The position numbers and the translations under genes were made by a program. From the NCBI RefSeq assembly GCF_001039355.2, contig NW_019773625.1:602388-666387 (forward strand): a stretch of DNA of 64,000 bases, read 5' to 3'. The notes below the pieces were generated by a model. The model did not search any database and was not told the origin of the DNA. It saw only the letters and a list, made by a program, of their open reading frames with translations. Position 1 is the stretch's first letter. Every line of letters begins with the position of its first letter. Below, in pieces: positions 18,784 to 30,427 of the stretch. This DNA is from Lingula anatina (taxonomy: Eukaryota > Brachiopoda > Lingulata > Lingulida > Lingulidae).

Positions 18784-21700
18784 CCATTTTTTAGGAGTTG
18801 CCCATTTTTAATTATGTTACATTGGATGAAATGCACTTTCTTTCTTTCTTCCCATTTTTTTCTTTTCAGGAAAATAAATTCCTTGTAAATTTTTCTCTCA
18901 TTGATATGGGAATTTTCCATCCACCTAACTAACAACCAGATCAACTATGACAATGAAGATATCATGTACAAAAAAGATAAAACCAAGATCTTCTTTCTTA
19001 CTTCGATGAATGATTTTAGGCAAAGGTCGTCTTTAACTATCATCCAAAGTGACACTGTGGCCATTTTTATGATGTGCTGAAATATCTTAGTCTTACCTTC
19101 ATCATTTTCCTCTTTCATTGTCATACGCATTGCTCAGGTATTTGATTTTTGACCTGGTTTTCTAATAATTCTCTGTCAGGCAAATTTTATCACAAAATAT
19201 TTATAACTAAAATATTATAATAACTATATGTTTTTTCCAGAATTGGAAGAATTTTTTTATGTCGGTGCTCTCTTATCTTATCAAATTTTATCTAATCTAA
19301 TCAGTCTCTAACCCCTCATGGTTGGTGGGGTTACTGATATGTCCAACAGTGCACCAGGTGTCTTCACCTTTTGCCTTCATTTGGGTCATGACAAAACCTC
19401 ACCACACACCTGTTATTTGTCATAGTCTGTTTATTTATTAATTAATTTATTTATATTTCAGGAGGCCTTGTATGTCGCGGGGTGCTAGAAACTTTGCCTT
19501 CCCACAATGTTTATAATTTCATATCCCTCAGCTCTCCTCAGGGGGGACAATTTGGAGGTATTTACTAAGGCTAAGTGATTAAATATTTAATTAATGGCTC
19601 ACTAGCTATTGAATATCTCAGTAATCTTCAGTTGGTGAAACTAGTATCTTTCACTTTGTTTACTTTGTACATTAGAATTAAAATTGAATGTTGTCTCCAT
19701 ACCATCAAAGATGCCTTTAAGGAATGTCAATATTAAACTGTTAGTGATGATAAGTAAAATGTTCCGTACATCCCATAGATATCAAATAAAATGTTATTAC
19801 CTTCCCATTGTAATTAAATTGAATGTTACGACCAACTCATTGATGTTAAATAAAATTAAATGACTGTCCTATTGATATAAAGTAAAATGTAATAACCATC
19901 CTATTTTCTTGCAGTGCCTTCCATGCTAAAGCCATTTATTCCTGCAGTTAGCCGGGAATATTTATACGAGTATTTTCTTTCTTTGTTTGTTTGTTTGTTT
20001 GTTTGTTTGTTTGTTTGTAATGTTTGTTTTGGTTGTGATGGATGTATTTTAATGTTAAAGTGAAAATCCCAGTTTAGTCAGCTTAAGGATTTGGTTTTGT
20101 TGTAGAAATAGCAAGCATAAAGCAGGATATAGTTTCTGAAAGATAATTTTAAATAATACAAATAATTGAACGTAGTTTATGTTTAAAATTGCTGAAAATA
20201 TAATAGGGTACAAGGCCCATGTCAAAATAATTTATTTAATGGGTTGGCATTTTATGATAAAATTTATTTGTTATATTTTTAGGGTTTTCTATACCTCTGT
20301 TGGACAGAATGTGTCTGTAGGAGATTATTGGTACGGTAAGTAAATATCATATCAATCTTGTTCATTCAGAGGAAGTAGGGACCCTTTCCAGTTAACTTTC
20401 TTAAAGTAATTGTATTTGATGTCACTGTACTAACAATTAATTAGGAAAAAGTAAAATATGTTTACTGACAAAGATCTAATTTAACTTATCATTTTATTTA
20501 TTTTTTTGAATTTTTTTCCCATATAAATCATGAGAGTGTCCTTGATTGACTAGTCTGTCTTCTGTTGTATTTCAGATCCACATCATTTGGACCTCTTCAA
20601 AAAACCTGCCTTAAAGGTTTTCCTTGCACAGTTGAACAATCAGACAGCCAATCCTTACAGCAGTGGTAACTTGTTTTCCTTTTAATTTTAAATTTAAATT
20701 TTGAATAGTTTTTTAATCACAGGTTTCCTTCTATATATATATTGTGGAAAAAGTTTTGCACGGTGAAGTCGATCAAAAGAAAATCTTGGTATAAAAACGT
20801 GAAAGTGTGTGCGTGTTTGTGTGAAACACAACAATGAAACATAAGATTGTTTGATGGATCTTCATCCATCCCTATTGTTATTTTTAGCTTTCAAGAACAA
20901 CTTCCTAAAAATAAAAAACCTCATCATGATTGGTGGTCCAGATGATGGGGTGATCACACCATGGCAGTCTAGGTAAGATGTCCAAAATTAATTAATGTGC
21001 TGTTCACTGTCTATCAACCTGATTTTCAGAGGCTCTAGAAACTGAAAGTGGTAGAGATGTTGATGGTAGAGAAGTGAGCTTCCAGGAGCCTCTGAAATCT
21101 TGGGGAGGAGGGGGGAACTAGAATTAGTGAACAACCAGTTTCTTTCTGTTTGTGTGTATAATTTGTCAATACAGCCTAAGGAAAGATGGTGTTCAAGTAT
21201 ATGATATACCCTGGTACAGTAAAAGTACATTTGACCTCTGCTACAAGGGTGCATGTTTGGCAGATGTCACATGTGAGACATTTGGATGTGGTGTAGCTTG
21301 CATTCATGCATAGAGTATTTCAATGAGAGATACACCTTATCTTAATTTTTTTTCTTCACATCTGCCATGGTGAATAGTATAAGGCCAGTTATATCTTGGT
21401 CAAAGGGGTGGAGTGTAAAGCTTCATTTTTTAAAAATAGTCCAGTGCCTGCAACATGCAAAAGGCTGTTAATCCTATCAAAATGCAAGGACCATAAACTT
21501 AACACTTTTTTTATTATTATTAATGTTTTTCTTCCTATTTCCAGTCACTTTGGAACGTATGATGAAAATGAAAATGTAAAAGAAATGGTCAACCAAGAGG
21601 TGTGTACATGTATTTGTTTTTAGTGGAAAAAATCCCCTACTTATAACAAATGTGCTGTGAAAATATATTCTATAAGCTCTTCACCACTTTTAGTGCAGAC

Positions 21701-21968
21701 TCTAATTTACTAGCAAAATTTTACTAAATTGCACCAAAAAAACTAATTTATGAAGAAAATATGTTGTGTGAGCTTTTAATAAATATATTTATATCAAAAT
21801 ACATGTTTGAACTTTTTATTCCAGTATTATATCAAGGACTCATTTGGTCTTCAAACCCTGAACAAAAGAGGATCATTGCATAAGTATGTTATCCCTGGTG
21901 TTAAGCACACTCATTGGCATGGCAATAAAGATGTCTTTGAAAAGTGTATTGAACAGTGGCTGGATTAG
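15490..21968 (+). CDS. PPT2: Palmitoyl-protein thioesterase 2 (PPT2-like), copy b, 9 exons
   Basis: Tandem paralogue of copy a with identical exon lengths: 15490-15630, 17545-17698, 19462-19557, 19915-19969, 20283-20335, 20576-20665, 20888-20972, 21545-21599 and 21825-21968, again 290 aa. The signal peptide is more hydrophobic ([19 protein letters not shown]). The triad residues are kept: Ser97, Asp215/Asp216 and His271. The serine motif reads ICFSQGG, so Tyr96 of copy a is Phe here. Exon 4 ends ...YLYGA|GT, giving Glu instead of Arg at residue 149. Exon 7 is almost identical to copy a, which suggests recent conversion or strong constraint. Intron 2 is expanded by an internal duplication and a TA tract. 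A lysosomal thioesterase role is inferred from the family; whether the two copies differ in substrate cannot be told from sequence. Confidence 0.95.
18120..18880 (+). repeat. Tandem duplication of about 350 bp inside PPT2 copy b intron 2
   Basis: Shared words recur in the same order in both halves: TTTTCTTATTGTAATATG (18159 and 18489), TTTGTAAGAGCAAA, ATGAAACAACCTTGTGAA or close variants, TTCCCATTTT and GGAGTTGCCCATTTTT. The copies differ by many substitutions, and the second has a TA tract where the first has TATTAGATA. No coding potential is seen. Confidence 0.75.
18724..18781 (+). repeat. (TA)n microsatellite
   Basis: About 28 TA units in intron 2 of PPT2 copy b. Confidence 0.95.
19980..20018 (+). 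repeat. (GTTT)n microsatellite
   Basis: About 9 GTTT units starting 10 bp after the exon 4 donor of PPT2 copy b. Confidence 0.9.
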
Positions 21969-22536
21969 AGTTGTCTTGCACATGACCAGTGACTGCTGCC
22001 ATCTATTGCCAAAGGTCTTTGGGTACCTTTAGGAATTGAAATTAACAACACCTTACATTATTTAAAATGTAGTAATTTATTGTGAGATATTGATACAAAT
22101 TTGCTTTAGGAATTAAAATTAACAACACTTTTACATTATTTAAAATGTAGTAATTTATTGTGAGATATTGATACAAACTTGTTAGGTTTTATGTTAGTTT
22201 TAGCAACAATACTTCCCAGTATGCCCTTCATGTATACTCAAACAAATTTTGTATTGTATTTTGAAATGATTCCAATTCCTAGTCAGCATCAATAATTTTT
22301 ATGTGTTTCATTTGGACATTTTCAATATCTTTTATCCCAGTTGTTAATTTTTGTTACTATTTTAATGATATATTTTAAGTTGTTGCTTTAATTTTTCATT
22401 TTGGTGCATATGGTTGCATCAAAAATTTTAATATATAATATTATATTGGACAAATTATGCATACAATGGTAAATGTTATGTTATTTATATTTATGTTATT
22501 TCTCTTTGTGCAATAAGAGCGCTGGCAGGATTTGAA

Positions 22537-22542
22537 AATAAA
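22537..22542 (+). terminator. Polyadenylation signal of PPT2 copy b
   Basis: AATAAA 569 bp after the stop. The same context (GATTTGAAAATAAAACTGC) recurs in the PPT2 remnant near 38240, which supports it as the conserved 3' end. Confidence 0.6.
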
Positions 22543-23118
22543 ACTGCAAGACTAGCAATTTAATATTCCTTACTTAGATTTTATTAAGTATGTTCTTTAG
22601 GGGACTTCTCTCTCATGTACTCTGTGTTTTCTGTGTGTTAGAACTGACTCACTTCTCCATCCTCAGATCTTACGTGTTTTAATTTTTACAAAGAAATATG
22701 ATTTTTAAAAAAATCTAAAAATAAATAATGTTGATGTGCCCAGAATATATACCGAAATGCGTTGTAACTAAATAGAATGATGAATTATGGGAGTTCATGC
22801 CACCCCTCCTTTGGTCACTTTTTTTTAAGATGTGATTTTGTCTTTGTTGGTGTGTTAGCTTACAGATATGGATGGATTTTGTTAAAAAGTATCTTCAGGC
22901 TGCCTTGGAGTCGATGGTATTCTAGTAGCAATCCATTAATTAATGATCAGTTATGAGAACTAAGCTCCCTCGGCAGAGGTCTGCTTTCCCCACTTCTCTG
23001 TACAGCTTTATAAAAGATATTTCCTTGCAAATTATTGATAAAGTTACCATTTAAAAGTCGGCATAAGATAATGTTTGGTTATTATTTTGTATTTTAAATA
23101 TTGGTCTCTCAATATTAT
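22543..23118. other. PPT2 3' flank, no gene seen
   Basis: Part of this spacer recurs near 38390-38560 and 31500-31620, for example the block TCTGCTTTCCC(C)ACTTCTCTGTACAG. It includes the empty site (22927-22936, CTAGTAGCAA) corresponding to the solo LTR at 31237. Confidence 0.55.
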
Positions 23119-23801
23119 ATCTTAAATTCGAACACGTAAATTGAAAATCGGAGTACTGGATAGATATATCGCATTGCGTAAAACTAATATGTCAGCAATA
23201 TGTACGCAGCTTTTGCCTACATATATATATGTATGCATATATGCACCAACAGAAATAAGTCTCAATTGTACAATTCAACAATAACTGTGTCACGCCAGTG
23301 AGACAAATAATGATGCACAAAATAAGTTGTCAGTGGATGCATTTTTACATGATGCTAAACACCAAAATCAACACCAGACTTTAATAATGCATAACAGGTA
23401 ACAGACATTTTCTGACGTTTTAGTGAAATGACAAGTAAAATTGTATTTATGCGACTAAGATTAGTAAATAGCTTTATCAGTGAGCGAAAATGTTCTTAAA
23501 CATAGTTTCCTTGACTGTTGGGGATTGTTTTCTTTCCTTTTAAATAATGTGTGAAATGAAAAATTGCATCACATCAGACTATTTTCTAATAATGATGATG
23601 GTAATTTTTGTTAAAAAATGCAGAGTGGTGTCTTATGGTTTACAGGTGTTGTAATGGGATTTAACCTGAGTGAAGCGGAAGCCTTTGCAGGAATATGGAT
23701 CGTCAGTAAGATGCACCGCGGGCAGCGTATTGGTAAGAAAACATCTGTAACCTAACTGTGATGGTTTGGTAAGAATGTTTTTTTTTTTTTTTTTTGGGGG
23801 G

Positions 23802-23816
23802 NNNNNNNNNNNNNNN
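23802..23816. other. Assembly gap (15 N)
   Basis: N run inside a homopolymer-like T/G stretch. The G-rich sequence on both sides probably stopped the read or assembly. Confidence 0.95.
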
Positions 23817-24251
23817 GGGGGTGGTGGGGGGGTGAGAATACGATACAGGGGTTTCTGTGTCGAATCGCTGGTCTAAATGTATAGCGACTTCATATGTTAT
23901 ATTTTTAATTCAAGACTTGAGATTTGTTTTAAATTGCCATCACTCACGGTCTACATGTACTGCTTGGGTTAACTAGTATATATAATACACCTGTCATCTG
24001 ATTTGAATTTTAAAGAAAAGAAATAAAACAAATTTATTTGTGCCATGTATAATGGAGATATATCAAAAACCACCCTACTTTTTTTTTTTTAATTAGTACC
24101 TTTTTCGTGGAATGGTCATTTACTGATTTTACTGAGGAGATGAGGATATAAACTTTGGCAAATTTCATTGAACAGGTACAAGCAAAGATATGTATTCATC
24201 GGCCTACACTCATTGTGTACAAGATTGTGGCAGAGAAGAACAGAGCACATA

Positions 24252-24759
24252 CAACATTGGTCAAAAAGGTTGTCCCACCTATAGTACCAATCCCCAAATA
24301 ATCTGACCAATTCCGCAGAAAGGGTCAATATCACACAAAACAGAATTTTAACCCTTGTTAAAGGCTTGTCGTGCCTACCGTAGATAATTGCAGTGCACAG
24401 TAGACACACACGCTATTAGACACGTGACCTTTAACGAGCGCATCCTACTGCTAATTTTGTGTTGATTTGGCGATATTTGGTGGCGTCTTTTCAATTTTAT
24501 GGACAATTCATTATCTCTGTAGAAATCACTGCGAAACAGTGGATTTGAGGGGGTGCATGGTTTAAATGCGAATAAATGGTATAAAAAATGGATATTTTCA
24601 CCACTATTTGTATTTTTTAACCATTATTTATCATGCTAGATGTGGTATAAACAACTGGAATAAAAAGCGCTGCTAATAACAATTTACACCTGTGAGGTGA
24701 CCATTTGTAAATAAAAGCACAAAGGATTGGGGGTGGGACAACCTTTTTGACCAATGTTG
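24252..24759. mobile_element. Non-autonomous Tc1/mariner-like element inside GNAT exon 3
   Basis: TA-flanked (24250-24251 and 24760-24761), with inverted ends CAACATTGGTCAAAAAGG / CCTTTTTGACCAATGTTG. Inside is one long arm of the related 1.67-kb element at 34497-36162 and no transposase. It interrupts the exon between codons for ...EH and GDRNLG. Confidence 0.85.
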
Positions 24760-25105
24760 TATGGGATAGAAACCTCGGCATTTTTTCTGGGGCAGATAAA
24801 GAGTGGGGCCCCAAAAACATTGAGTTTTACAGTGGAGTAATGGAAAACGTGTCATGTAACCAGCATCATCGCATAAAAAACGATCAAATTGGCATAGGGT
24901 TGAATGGTGCATGTATCTGCGTTTTTCTCGTGATGTGCAATTCGATCGCCTGCTTCAATATGACACCAAAATACACAGGGAAAGGATTTTTAAAGTTTGG
25001 ATGGAGGGAAAATCGACCATGGTTGCCATGGGCAGGGCAAGAGAAATGGTCACCATTCTTGGTCCAGTTTACGGTGAAATACCCCCTTTTATGACTACCT
25101 TTTTT

Positions 25106-25465
25106 TTTCATCTTAAGCGGCTTTTTGCCGATCCACATTCCTCCAAACGCTTCATTTTCACTCGGGTTAAACCCCATTATCACACCTGAAAACCCACTGC
25201 ATTCTGCAATTAAAATAATAAATATTTTATATTACACACTATAAAAGGAAATGCAAGAAAAAAGACTTTTTTCTCCAAAAACGGCATTGGACGTAGTTTA
25301 AGCAACATGATCGCGGAAAGCATTGTAAGTTTAGTTTACCTACAAATTTCCCCTGCAACTCGGCAATAAACGATATTTCTGGGTTGGATTCAAAAAGAGT
25401 CCTTACAACCTTTTGGCTGAGATTCCACGACTCTTTCTCTGATAAACGAGTCTTCAGGGTTCGTA
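25106..25465 (-). pseudogene. GNAT-YitH acyltransferase pseudogene, copy A minus strand
   Basis: Exon 2 remnant (about 25110-25185, VIMGFNPSENEAFGGMWIG then diverging) and exon 1 remnant (25340-25465, RLSEKESWNLSQKVVRTLFE...SFIAELQGKFVG). Exon 3 is absent because the exon 2 end is joined head-on to the plus-strand exon 3 of the neighbouring pseudogene. The N-terminal start codon region is disrupted; copy B keeps slightly more. Confidence 0.8.
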
Positions 25466-26570
25466 TGTTTCTCCCTAGTGTCTTGTAGGCCTTATGGTAC
25501 GTAACGCACCACATTACTGCAGTGTGTATGTATTGCGGTTTTTGTTTTCCCTCAGACAGAATATTAAGACTGACAGAATTGCAAAATTGGTCATACCATA
25601 AAAAGTCTCTGTCTGGCTAACGTCAATGGAGCTCATATTTGTGTAACACATTATCGCTTAAAGATGTTGCCACACCTTCAAAAATGCCTAATTTATGTTT
25701 TAAAATGCGACTCTCTATAGTTCTGAGATAGATTAATTAATTAATTAAAAGTCCCATCTCTAGACATAAAATCAACACAGGCAAATCAAATCTGTGATGA
25801 TTTATTTAATGTTTATTAACATGTCACCCCAAATTGGGTTGTTCTGAATACAGGCCCTACTTAAACAAAAATAAATATTGATACAAGTTTTTAAAATGTA
25901 CACGCATTTATTTGAAAACACATCTATACTATCTATATCCACACTGAAGTAGTTCACGCAAGTGTCAAATACCATGCCTGCAGCTTTGCTGCAATTATTC
26001 TATTAGATTTCCTTTTTCCTCTAGATACATTTTGCAATATGAGACCGTTCCGGGTGTTGGCAATACGCGTTTTACCTGTAAAATGGCCAGGGCTACATTA
26101 CCAGTGGCAGCTCCCCTATGGAGAATTCATAGTTCATCTGGATTCCCTAAGATTTCTGGCAATTTCTGATTTAGGGAGCCTTCATTATGGAACGCTAACA
26201 TCTCGTCCCTTAAGCATACATCCGCCGCCCCTCGCATACTCAAAGCTTTGGCAGGGAAAAGGTGTGGCTTCAACTACTCCAAACTTCTGCTCAATATTGC
26301 ACGCTGTTATTGCCCAAAATGAGACATTTATTTGCAAATCCTTAACTACTATCCACCGTCACGCGCCCACCCTTTGATCAATGTTATGTTCAGATGTTCA
26401 GATGTTAGGCCTTTTTTTTTAGCAATAGTGTATATAGATATAACCCTATTACTTTGTTCTGTTTAATACTACATGTATAGCACCCTGTAATGGGGAGAGA
26501 AATCAACAGAAATTAAAAAACGATTGTGCAGTGTCATATACGAAAACGATTATTATTTTTTTCAACATGC

Positions 26571-26571
26571 N
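26571..26571. other. Single N at the end of copy A, possible contig join
   Basis: Homology with copy B stops exactly at this N. Confidence 0.7.
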
Positions 26572-26651
26572 ACATGTTGTTAGTTTGATACGTGTTTCTG
26601 TGGTAAATTAGTGTTTCCAGCTGTGTACAGAAAACATAACTTTTCTTAAGC

Positions 26652-26654
<3 letters not shown>

Positions 26655-26684
<30 letters not shown>

Positions 26685-26710
26685 GACTGTTTTTTTTTTT
26701 TTTTTTTTCG
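26655..26710 (+). repeat. Poly-T tracts
   Basis: Two long T runs separated by GGACTG, just right of the N at 26571. Confidence 0.9.
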
Positions 26711-27567
26711 CCCGCTCGCACCGACTTTGGGGTCCCCAGAGGATGTCATCCATAAAAATAAAAAAGTGTGGCCTTAGGCAGATTTAAAATCCGTCTAGAC
26801 AAGATTTATTAGATCTTAAATTCGACCACGTAAATTGAAAATCGGAGTACTGGATAGATATATCGCATTGCGTAAAACTAATATGTCAGCAATATGTACG
26901 CAGCTTTTGCCTACATATATATATGCACCAACAGAAATAAGTCTCAATTGTACAATTCAACAATAACTGTGTCACGCCAGTGAGACGAATAATGATGCAC
27001 AAAATAAGTTGTCAGTCGATGCATTTTTACATGATGCTAAACACCAAAATCAACACCAGACTTTAATAATGCATAACAGGTAACAGACATTTTCTGACGT
27101 TTTAGTGAAATGACAAATTAAATTATATTTATGCGACTAAGATTTGTAAATAGCTTTATCAGTGAGCGAAAATGTTCTTAAACATAGTTTCCTTAACTGT
27201 TGGGGATTGTTTTCTTTATTTATCCACATTTATGTTTTTTTTTTTAGCTCAAATATAGCTGAAATTGAAATTTTGCAATCTGGATTCCGCCATCTTGGGT
27301 GAAATAATTTTAAGTGCTGTTACCATGGCAACCGAGGGTGATTCAAACAAACCAATATCCATTATGTTGGTTTGGGGCTATAATGAACAAACACACCAAT
27401 TTTCATCAAAATCTGAGAGGGTCATGTGCCACCCTATTCTGAACCCTACAGAGACTGCTACTTAAATAATGTGTGAAATGAAAAATTCAATCACATTAGA
27501 CTATTTTTTAATAATGATGATAATAATTTTTGTTAAAAAATGCAGAGTGGTCTCTTATGAATTACAG

Positions 27568-28960
27568 GTGTTGTAATGGGGTTTAACCTGAGTGAAGAGG
27601 AAGCCTTTGCAGGAATGTGGATCGTCTGTAAGCAGCATGGTGGACTGGGTATTGGTAAGAAAGCATCTGTAATGTAACTGTGATGGTTTGGTACGAATGT
27701 TTTTTTTTTCATATGTCATATTTTTAATTCAAGACTTTTGAGATTTGTTTTAAATTGCCATCACTCACGGTCGACATGTACTTGTACTGCTTGGGTTTAC
27801 TAGTATATATAATATACCTGTCATCTGACTTGAATTTTAAAGAAAAGAAATAAAACAAATTTATTTGTGCCATGTATAATGGATATATATCAAAAACCAC
27901 CCTACTTTTTTTTTAATTAGTACCTTTTTCGTGGAATGGTCATTTACTGATTTTACTGAGGAGATGAGGATATAAACTTTGGCAAATTTCATTGAACAGG
28001 TACAAGCAAAGATATGTATTCATCGGCCTACACTCATTATGTACAACATTGTGGCAGAGAAGAACTAAGCACATACAACATTGGTCAAAAAGGTTGTCCC
28101 ACCTATAGTACCAATCCCCAAATAATCTGGACCAATTCCGCCAAGCTTTTTAGGCAGAAAGGGTCAATATCACACAAAACAGAATTTTAACCCTTGTTAA
28201 AGGCTTGTCGTGCCTACCGTAGATAATTGCAGTGCACAGTAGACACACACGCTATCAGACACGTGACCTTTAACGAGCGCATCCTACTGCTAATTTTGTG
28301 TTGATTTGGCGATATTTGGTGGCGTCTTTTCAATTTTATGGACAATTCATTATCTCTGTTGAAATCACTGCGAAACAGTGGATTTGAGGGGGTGCATGGT
28401 TTAAATGCGAATAAATGGTATAAAATATGGATATTTTCACCACTATTTGTATTTTTTAACCATAATTTATCATGCTAGATATGGTATAAAAAACTGGAAT
28501 AAAAAGCGCTGCTAATAAGCTAATAACAATTTACACCTGTGAGGTGACCATTTGTAAATAAAAGCACATGGGATTGGGGGTGGGACAACCTTTTTGACCA
28601 ATGTTGTATGGGATAGAAACCTCGGCATTTTTTCTGGGGCAGATAAAGAGTGGGGCCCCAAAAACATTGAGTTTTACAGTGGAGTAATGGAAAACGTGTC
28701 ATGTAACCAGCATCATCGCATAAAAAACGATCAAATTGGCAGAGGATTGAATGGTGCATGTATCTGCGTTTTTCTCGTGATGTGCAATTCGATCGCCTGC
28801 TTCAATATGACACCAAAATACACAGGGAAAGGATTTTTAAAGTTTGGATGGAGGGAAAATCGACCATGGTTGCCATGGGCAGGGCAAGAGAAATGGTCAC
28901 CATTCTTGGTCCAATTTACGGTGAAATACCCCCTTTTATGACTACCTTTTTTTTCATCTT
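27568..28960 (+). pseudogene. GNAT-YitH acyltransferase pseudogene, copy B plus strand
   Basis: Same defects as copy A: no exon 1, exon 3 interrupted by a TA-flanked element (28076-28606), later frameshifts, and truncation at an inverted exon. Exon 2 (27568-27654) is open but differs from copy A in its last part, reading CKQHGGLGI where copy A has SKMHRGQRI. That patch matches the version in the genes at 46.7 and 52.5 kb. Confidence 0.85.
28076..28606. mobile_element. Non-autonomous Tc1/mariner-like element, copy B
   Basis: Same element at the same exon position as 24252-24759, TA-flanked (28074-28075 and 28607-28608). It is slightly longer because of a short insertion (AAGCTTTTTAGG) and a repeated AAGCTAATAAC. 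Confidence 0.85.
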
Positions 28961-29324
28961 AAGCGGCTTTTTGCCGATCCACATTCCTCCAAACGCTTCA
29001 TTTTCACTCGGGTTAAACCCCATTATCACACCTGAAAACCCACTGCATTCTGCAATTAAAATAATAAATGTTTTATATTTCACACCATAAAAGGAAATGC
29101 AAGAAAAAAGACCCTTTTCTCCAAAAACGGCCTTGGACGTAGTGTAAGCAACATGAGCGCGGAAAGCATTGTAAGTTTAGTTTACCTACAAATTTCTCCT
29201 GCAACTCAGCAATAAACGATATTTCTGGGCTGGATTCAAAAAGAGTCCTTACAACCTCTTGGCTGAGATTCCACGACTCTTTCTCTGTCAAACGGGTAAC
29301 TTCAGACGAGTCTTCAGGGTTCAT
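28961..29324 (-). pseudogene. GNAT-YitH acyltransferase pseudogene, copy B minus strand
   Basis: Exon 2 remnant up to 29031 and exon 1 remnant 29186-29324 (PEDSSEVTRLTEKESWNLSQ...). Exon 3 is missing, as in copy A. Exon 1 keeps more of its 5' part than copy A but lacks the usual MSTATIRLM start. Confidence 0.8.
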
Positions 29325-30427
29325 ATGTTTCTCCCTAGTGTCTTGTAGGCCTTATGGTACGTAACGCACCACATTACTGCAGTGTGTATGTATTGCAGTT
29401 TTTGTTTTCCCTCAGACAGAATATTAAGACTGACAGAATTGCAAAATTGGTCATACCATAAAAAGTCTCTGTCTGGCTAACGTCAATGGCGCTCATATTT
29501 GTGTAATACATTATCGCTTAAAGATGTTGCCACACCTTCAAAAATGCCTAATTTATGTTTTAAAATGCGACTCTCTATAGTTCTGAGATAGATTAATTAA
29601 TTAATTAATTAAACGTCCCATCTCTAGACATACAATCAACACAGGCAAATCAAATCTGTGATGATTTATTTAATGTTTATTAACATGTCACCCCAAATTG
29701 GGTTGTTCTGAATACAGGCCCTACTTAAAAATTAATATTGATACAAGTTTTTAAAATGTACACGCATTTATTTGAAAACACATCTATACTATCTATATCC
29801 ACACTGAAGTAGTTCACGCAAGTGTCAAATATCATGCCTGCAGCTTTGCTGCAATTATTCTACTAGATTTCCTTTTTCCTCTAGATACATTTTGCAATAT
29901 GAGACCGTTCCGGGTGTTGGCAATACGCGTTTTACCTGTAAAATGGCCAGGGCTACATTACCAGTGGCAGCTCCCCTATGGAGAATTCATAGTTCATCTG
30001 GATTCCCTAAGATTTCTGGCAATTTCTGATTTAGGGAGCCTTCATTATGGAACGCTAACATCTCGTCCCTTAAGCATACATCCGCCGCCCCTCGCATACT
30101 CAAAGCTTTGGCAGGGAAAAGGTGTGGCTTCAACTACTTCAAACTTCTGCTCAATATTGCACGCTGTTATTGCCCAAAATGAGACATTTATTTGCAAATC
30201 CTTAACTACTATCCACCGTCACGCGCCCACCCTTTGATCAATGTTATGTTCAGATGTTCAGATGTTAGGCCTTTTTTTAGCAATAGTGTATATAAATATA
30301 ACCCTATTACTTTGTTCTGTTTAATACTAAATGTATAGCACCCTGTAATGGGGAGAGAAATTAACAGAAATTAAAAAACGATTGTGCAGTGTCATATACG
30401 AAAACGATTATTATTTTTTTCAACATA

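Larger units (their letters stand above)
23646..25105 (+). pseudogene. GNAT-YitH acyltransferase pseudogene, copy A plus strand
   Basis: Exon 2 is clean (23646-23732, VVMGFNLSEAEAFAG...SKMHRGQRI), but exon 1 is missing. The flank jumps from sequence matching 32575 to sequence matching 33455, so about 870 bp including exon 1 were deleted. Exon 3 begins near 24172, has a small internal insertion, is split by a 508-bp transposon (24252-24759), and then resumes with DRNLGIFSGADKEWGPKN. Further on it is frameshifted (VQFDRLLQYDTKIH in another frame at about 24935). It stops near 25105, where it fuses to an inverted GNAT exon. It cannot make the full protein. Confidence 0.85.
23119..26570. repeat. 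Copy A of a 3.5-kb direct repeat (partner 26813-30427)
   Basis: From ATCTTAAATTCGA to TTTTTTTCAACAT the two copies are nearly colinear and share even the same transposon insertion in a GNAT exon. Copy A ends at the N at 26571. It lacks a roughly 250-bp insert that copy B carries at about 27217-27465. It contains a truncated plus-strand GNAT gene, a truncated minus-strand GNAT gene and their common 5' flank (25470-26400). Confidence 0.85.
26813..30427. repeat. Copy B of the 3.5-kb direct repeat
   Basis: Partner of 23119-26570. It has extra sequence at about 27217-27465 where copy A is continuous, and a shortened G-rich patch where copy A has its N gap. Its left flank (GATTTAAAATCCGTCTAGAC) resembles sequence near 31080 and 32135, so copy B keeps the older left junction. 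Confidence 0.85.

Noticed and set aside
26039-26377. 112-aa open frame, repeated at 29899-30237
   Set aside because: The conserved frame reflects recent DNA duplication. The older copies at 41.2 and 57.2 kb have lost it, and it shows no domain.
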